Of a DNA stretch of 64,000 bases, positions 61,098-64,000 are shown one piece after another. Source of the stretch: Plantago major (taxonomy: Eukaryota; Streptophyta; Magnoliopsida; Lamiales; Plantaginaceae). Both the position numbers and the translations under genes were made by a program. The DNA lies in assembly GCA_026545765.1 (NCBI GenBank), contig CM048844.1, positions 17,678,237 through 17,742,236 of the forward strand, written 5' to 3'. Under the pieces are notes generated by a model. It was not told the origin of the DNA, did not search any database, and saw only the letters and a program-made list of their open reading frames with translations. Numbering within the stretch: position 1 is the first letter of the stretch; the number at the start of each line of letters is the position of its first letter.

Positions 61098-63423
61098 ATG
61101 TCAAATGATCAACTTGATGACATGAACAATGACTTGGAATCAGACAGACTATCAATAGAGCTAGCTACTACTAGCGACTGGATAACGTCGTCTGGCTCCT
61201 CCAGCTTCACGTCAGAATCTTCAAACTATCGCGACTTTGAAAATGGCTCGTTGCAGGCTGATATTGCGAAACTTCCGATTCCCAAGCAGATCAAGGTGTC
61301 TGTGTTTGATGATAGTGAAGGGAATAAGAGGGTGGTTGATGTTACCAAACTTGAGCCAATGGAGAGGCATTTGTTTGTGAACAAGATCATTAAGCACATT
61401 GAGCATGATAATCTTGGCCTCATGCACAAGATGAAGAAAAGATTGGACAGGTAAGTTGTAGTACAAATCAAATCACATGTATGCAAATGTAGTTAAAATT
61501 TAAATATTGTTCAATATATACCATCTATCCCAATCTCAACTTCTCATACTTCGTTTTGATCCGTCTCAATCTCATCTACTCATACTTTAAATGGAAAACA
61601 TTTTCCATACTTTATTCAATCTATCTCTCATATTTTATTCACCCTCTCACATACTTTATTCACTACATCTCACCCTATATCACACTTTTATCCACTTTAA
61701 GCACCGTTTATAAATTATTCCAATTATTTATATAATTTAGTCTTAAAACTCATGTCCGGACCAACGGAAAGTTAAGTTCGGGACGGAAATAGTATAAGAT
61801 AAGAAGATCCACCTTATAAGCGAAGATAGAAGGATGTATGGAGTGGATATGGCGGTATGCCCTAAATTTCATTTCTGATTCGACTTGTATGGACTTAATC
61901 AAATTGCAGGGTTGGAGTAAAACAGCCAACAATTGAAGTGAGGTTTAACAATTTGAGAGTAGAAGCGAAATGTCAAGTAGTTCACGGGAAACCCCTACCT
62001 ACTCTATGGAACGCTCTTGTTGGTATGCTTTCGGTAAGTATACCTTATTATCTTCTACCTCCCTCCCTTGTTCATGTTTTTTATTTTAATTTTTTTCGAT
62101 CAACTGTCTTCAATTTTGTTTCATGTTAAACTGCAAAATTAAAATATTCAATATTTAAATCTGGTCAACCGATCACAAATTAATAATTTAATAAAAAAAT
62201 TTAGAAACTTATGGGGACAGTGGAAGATCATTGACCAGAAGAATCATTCTCTTACTTTTCCGTTACAACACTAGTCACTCCATTTAGGCGCGAAGTTATT
62301 AGAGATGAATTTCCATTGCGGAAAACCAGAGCTGTTGATTGGATTTCTACACCTAAAAATAAGCCAAAAGAGTTCTGAAATGATTGTCAACAAATTCAGA
62401 CGCTTTCATCCAAGTTTAGGAACTCTTTGTGCGTTATTTCTGACCGAAAATGGTGAATTTGGTGTAACAGGACGTCACCAGGCTTGCTGGTTTGTCATCG
62501 AAACCTGCCACGATAGGCATCCTTAACGATGTTAGCGGAATTATTAAGCCTGGAAGGTATTTTATATATCCCTTTTTTCACTTCTCTGTTAACCACTAAA
62601 GAGATTGCATTTTTGTTTTTTTACCAGTACAACTGTTTGATCAAATGTCTCAACGAGAGGAGAGGTCGATTTGCTTTTTCTTGTGTTCCATTGCATCTTA
62701 AGCACTGTTTACACTCCACTATTCCTAATGATTATCAAATGTGATTTAATGGAGCTATCTTTTGATGCTATTGCTTTGGCAGGATGACTCTATTGCTTGG
62801 TCCACCAGGGTGTGGAAAGACTTCTCTATTGAAAGCACTTTCGGCAAATCTAGACAAGTCTCTGAAGGTCTCTCCTTTCCCTGCTTAATGTACAGCTTGA
62901 TATATGTCCAAGTATGTGAATAAGAAAACTTTTTTGAGCCAAGGGAGTCAGTATTAATGCCGGGCTGCTCTGCAGCACAGTGTTGTATACTTTTATCATT
63001 TGCTTGAGATAAAAAAATGGCATTGTTGCTCTTTTGTGTTGGTATCATGGTTCCTTAAATTGTATTGAACTGATGGTTTGTTTGTCTCTTGATTTCTCAA
63101 CAGGTTGCAGGAGAGATTTCATACAATGGATATAAACTAGAAGAATTTGTTACCCAGAAAACTTCATCTTATGTTAGCCAAAATGATATGCACATCCCTG
63201 CGATGACTGTCCGAGAAACACTTGATTTCTCATCTCGCTGCCAGGGTGTTGGGTGCAGAAAAGGTTAGTCTTCTAATTAAAGCCATACCAGTTAGGAAAT
63301 TGAAATTCTTCCATAAATGATATATCTTTGCTTTCTTCCGGTGAAGATATTCTGATTGAGCTTGCACAAAGGGAGACAGAGGCAAAACATATTCCTGATC
63401 CAGATGTAGATACTTACATGAAG
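61098..63423 (+). CDS. PDR-5: full-size ABCG/PDR transporter, first six exons
   Basis: 5' part of a PDR transporter on the plus strand, opposite to the other four. Exons: 61098-61450, 61910-62033, 62471-62556, 62783-62867, 63104-63263, 63347-63423. Exons 2-6 have exactly the lengths (124, 86, 85, 160, 77) and phases seen in PDR-3 and PDR-4. NBD1 Walker A is GPPGCGKTS, with [13 protein letters not shown] and [10 protein letters not shown] following. Exon 1 is shorter (353 nt) and divergent: the usual WAAI-LPT-R motif is replaced by [13 protein letters not shown]. The start is the ATG at 61098; an in-frame TTG upstream is ignored. The remaining exons lie beyond the window. The copy is open so far. 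Confidence 0.87.
61521..61792. mobile_element. Stowaway-like MITE in PDR-5 intron 1
   Basis: The left end CCATCTATCCCAATCTCAAC pairs imperfectly with the right end (complement CTATTTCCGTCCCGAACTT). TA lies at 61519-61520 and 61793-61794. The length is about 272 bp. Confidence 0.65.
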
Positions 63424-64000
63424 GTAGTGGCCACTAGAGTCAATAATGTTGAATGTGACATGAAAAGTCCTTCATTATTTGAAAAGTTCATTCACTCACC
63501 CTTAAACAGCTTCCAACAGCATGCATGATTTTGGCTTCATGCGTTTCTAAGGACACATGTTATTTACAGAGACATAATGTTCTTGGTATTGTTAACCTTT
63601 TCATTTTGCTGATTAACTGTATTTCAACCTTAGCTATGATGAAGTTTTGTTTGGAGAGCATTATATTCACTATTTGGTCAATGTGGTGGTATATATCTGA
63701 ACTAATAAATCCAAGTTATTGTGAAATAGTATAATTTATTTTGCTTTTTTTTATAACAATGAAGTATATCTCTGATGTATAAACATATCATTCCATCATA
63801 ATATTAGCTAGTATGGAATTACTATTTTATCTACCTAGTCCTACTCTTGTTAATGCAATTTAATACATAGAAGTTCTCATGCTGCGAGTTTCAACTTGTG
63901 TATGGACACTTACTGACTTCTATTTGATGTCACTACTTTAAAGTCAGTTAATCATCACTTTGACAAGCATATTGGGCTTTGACTGATAACTATATAGTTT
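63424..64000 (+). other. PDR-5 intron 6, running off the window
   Basis: After the exon 6 donor (AAG/GTAGTG) there is AT-rich sequence. The next expected exon (54 nt, beginning with an [12 protein letters not shown] reading) is not found before the window ends, so this intron is at least 577 bp. Confidence 0.6.

Noticed and set aside
1..64000. CRISPR arrays, bacterial operons, riboswitches, rRNA or tRNA genes
   Set aside because: None found. The direct repeats present are plant transposon ends, tandem duplications or microsatellites, and no tRNA cloverleaf was recognised.

Overview
The window is nuclear DNA from a eudicot plant. The evidence is intron-rich genes with AT-rich GT-AG introns, a PLS-DYW pentatricopeptide gene, a plant-type GH79 heparanase-like gene, Ty1/copia elements and several MITE families. 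An asterid source is a weak inference, because the transporters look most like tobacco PDR3-type proteins.

The dominant feature is a cluster of five full-size ABCG/PDR (pleiotropic drug resistance) transporter genes. PDR-1 (5' part only, about 1615-2800), PDR-2 (3702-12770), PDR-3 (13954-23077) and PDR-4 (28623-40510) lie head to tail on the minus strand. PDR-5 (61098 to beyond the window end) is on the plus strand. Wherever they can be compared, exon number, phase and length match almost exactly (24 coding exons). PDR-2 (1448 aa) and PDR-4 (about 1444 aa) read through intact. PDR-3 carries a 4-nt frameshift in exon 12 and a TGA stop in exon 24, so it is a likely pseudogene.

Between PDR-3 and PDR-4 sits an intact GH79 heparanase-like gene (24452-27126, minus, 9 exons, 519 aa). 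Between the minus-strand array and PDR-5 lie a TBC Rab-GAP gene (43517-48055, minus, 356 aa), a PPR-DYW gene whose DYW end is out of frame (51062-53436, plus), and a decayed Ty1/copia element with LTRs and a 5-bp target duplication (55996-60195). That element is inserted in an unrecognised coding-like sequence.

The spaces and introns hold many transposons with readable ends: a four-member Tourist-like family with TAA/TTA duplications, three to four Stowaway-like MITEs, a non-autonomous hAT element with an 8-bp duplication, a small Helitron, a poly(A)-tailed retroposon, an LTR-like insertion, and the end of another copia element inside intron 3 of PDR-1.

I see no new gene system. The most unusual signals are a GC-AG intron kept at the same codon in three PDR paralogues, a second GC donor private to PDR-4, and the mosaic of intact and broken transporters. 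Exon borders were set by eye from paralogue alignment, splice consensus and phase; no search was run.
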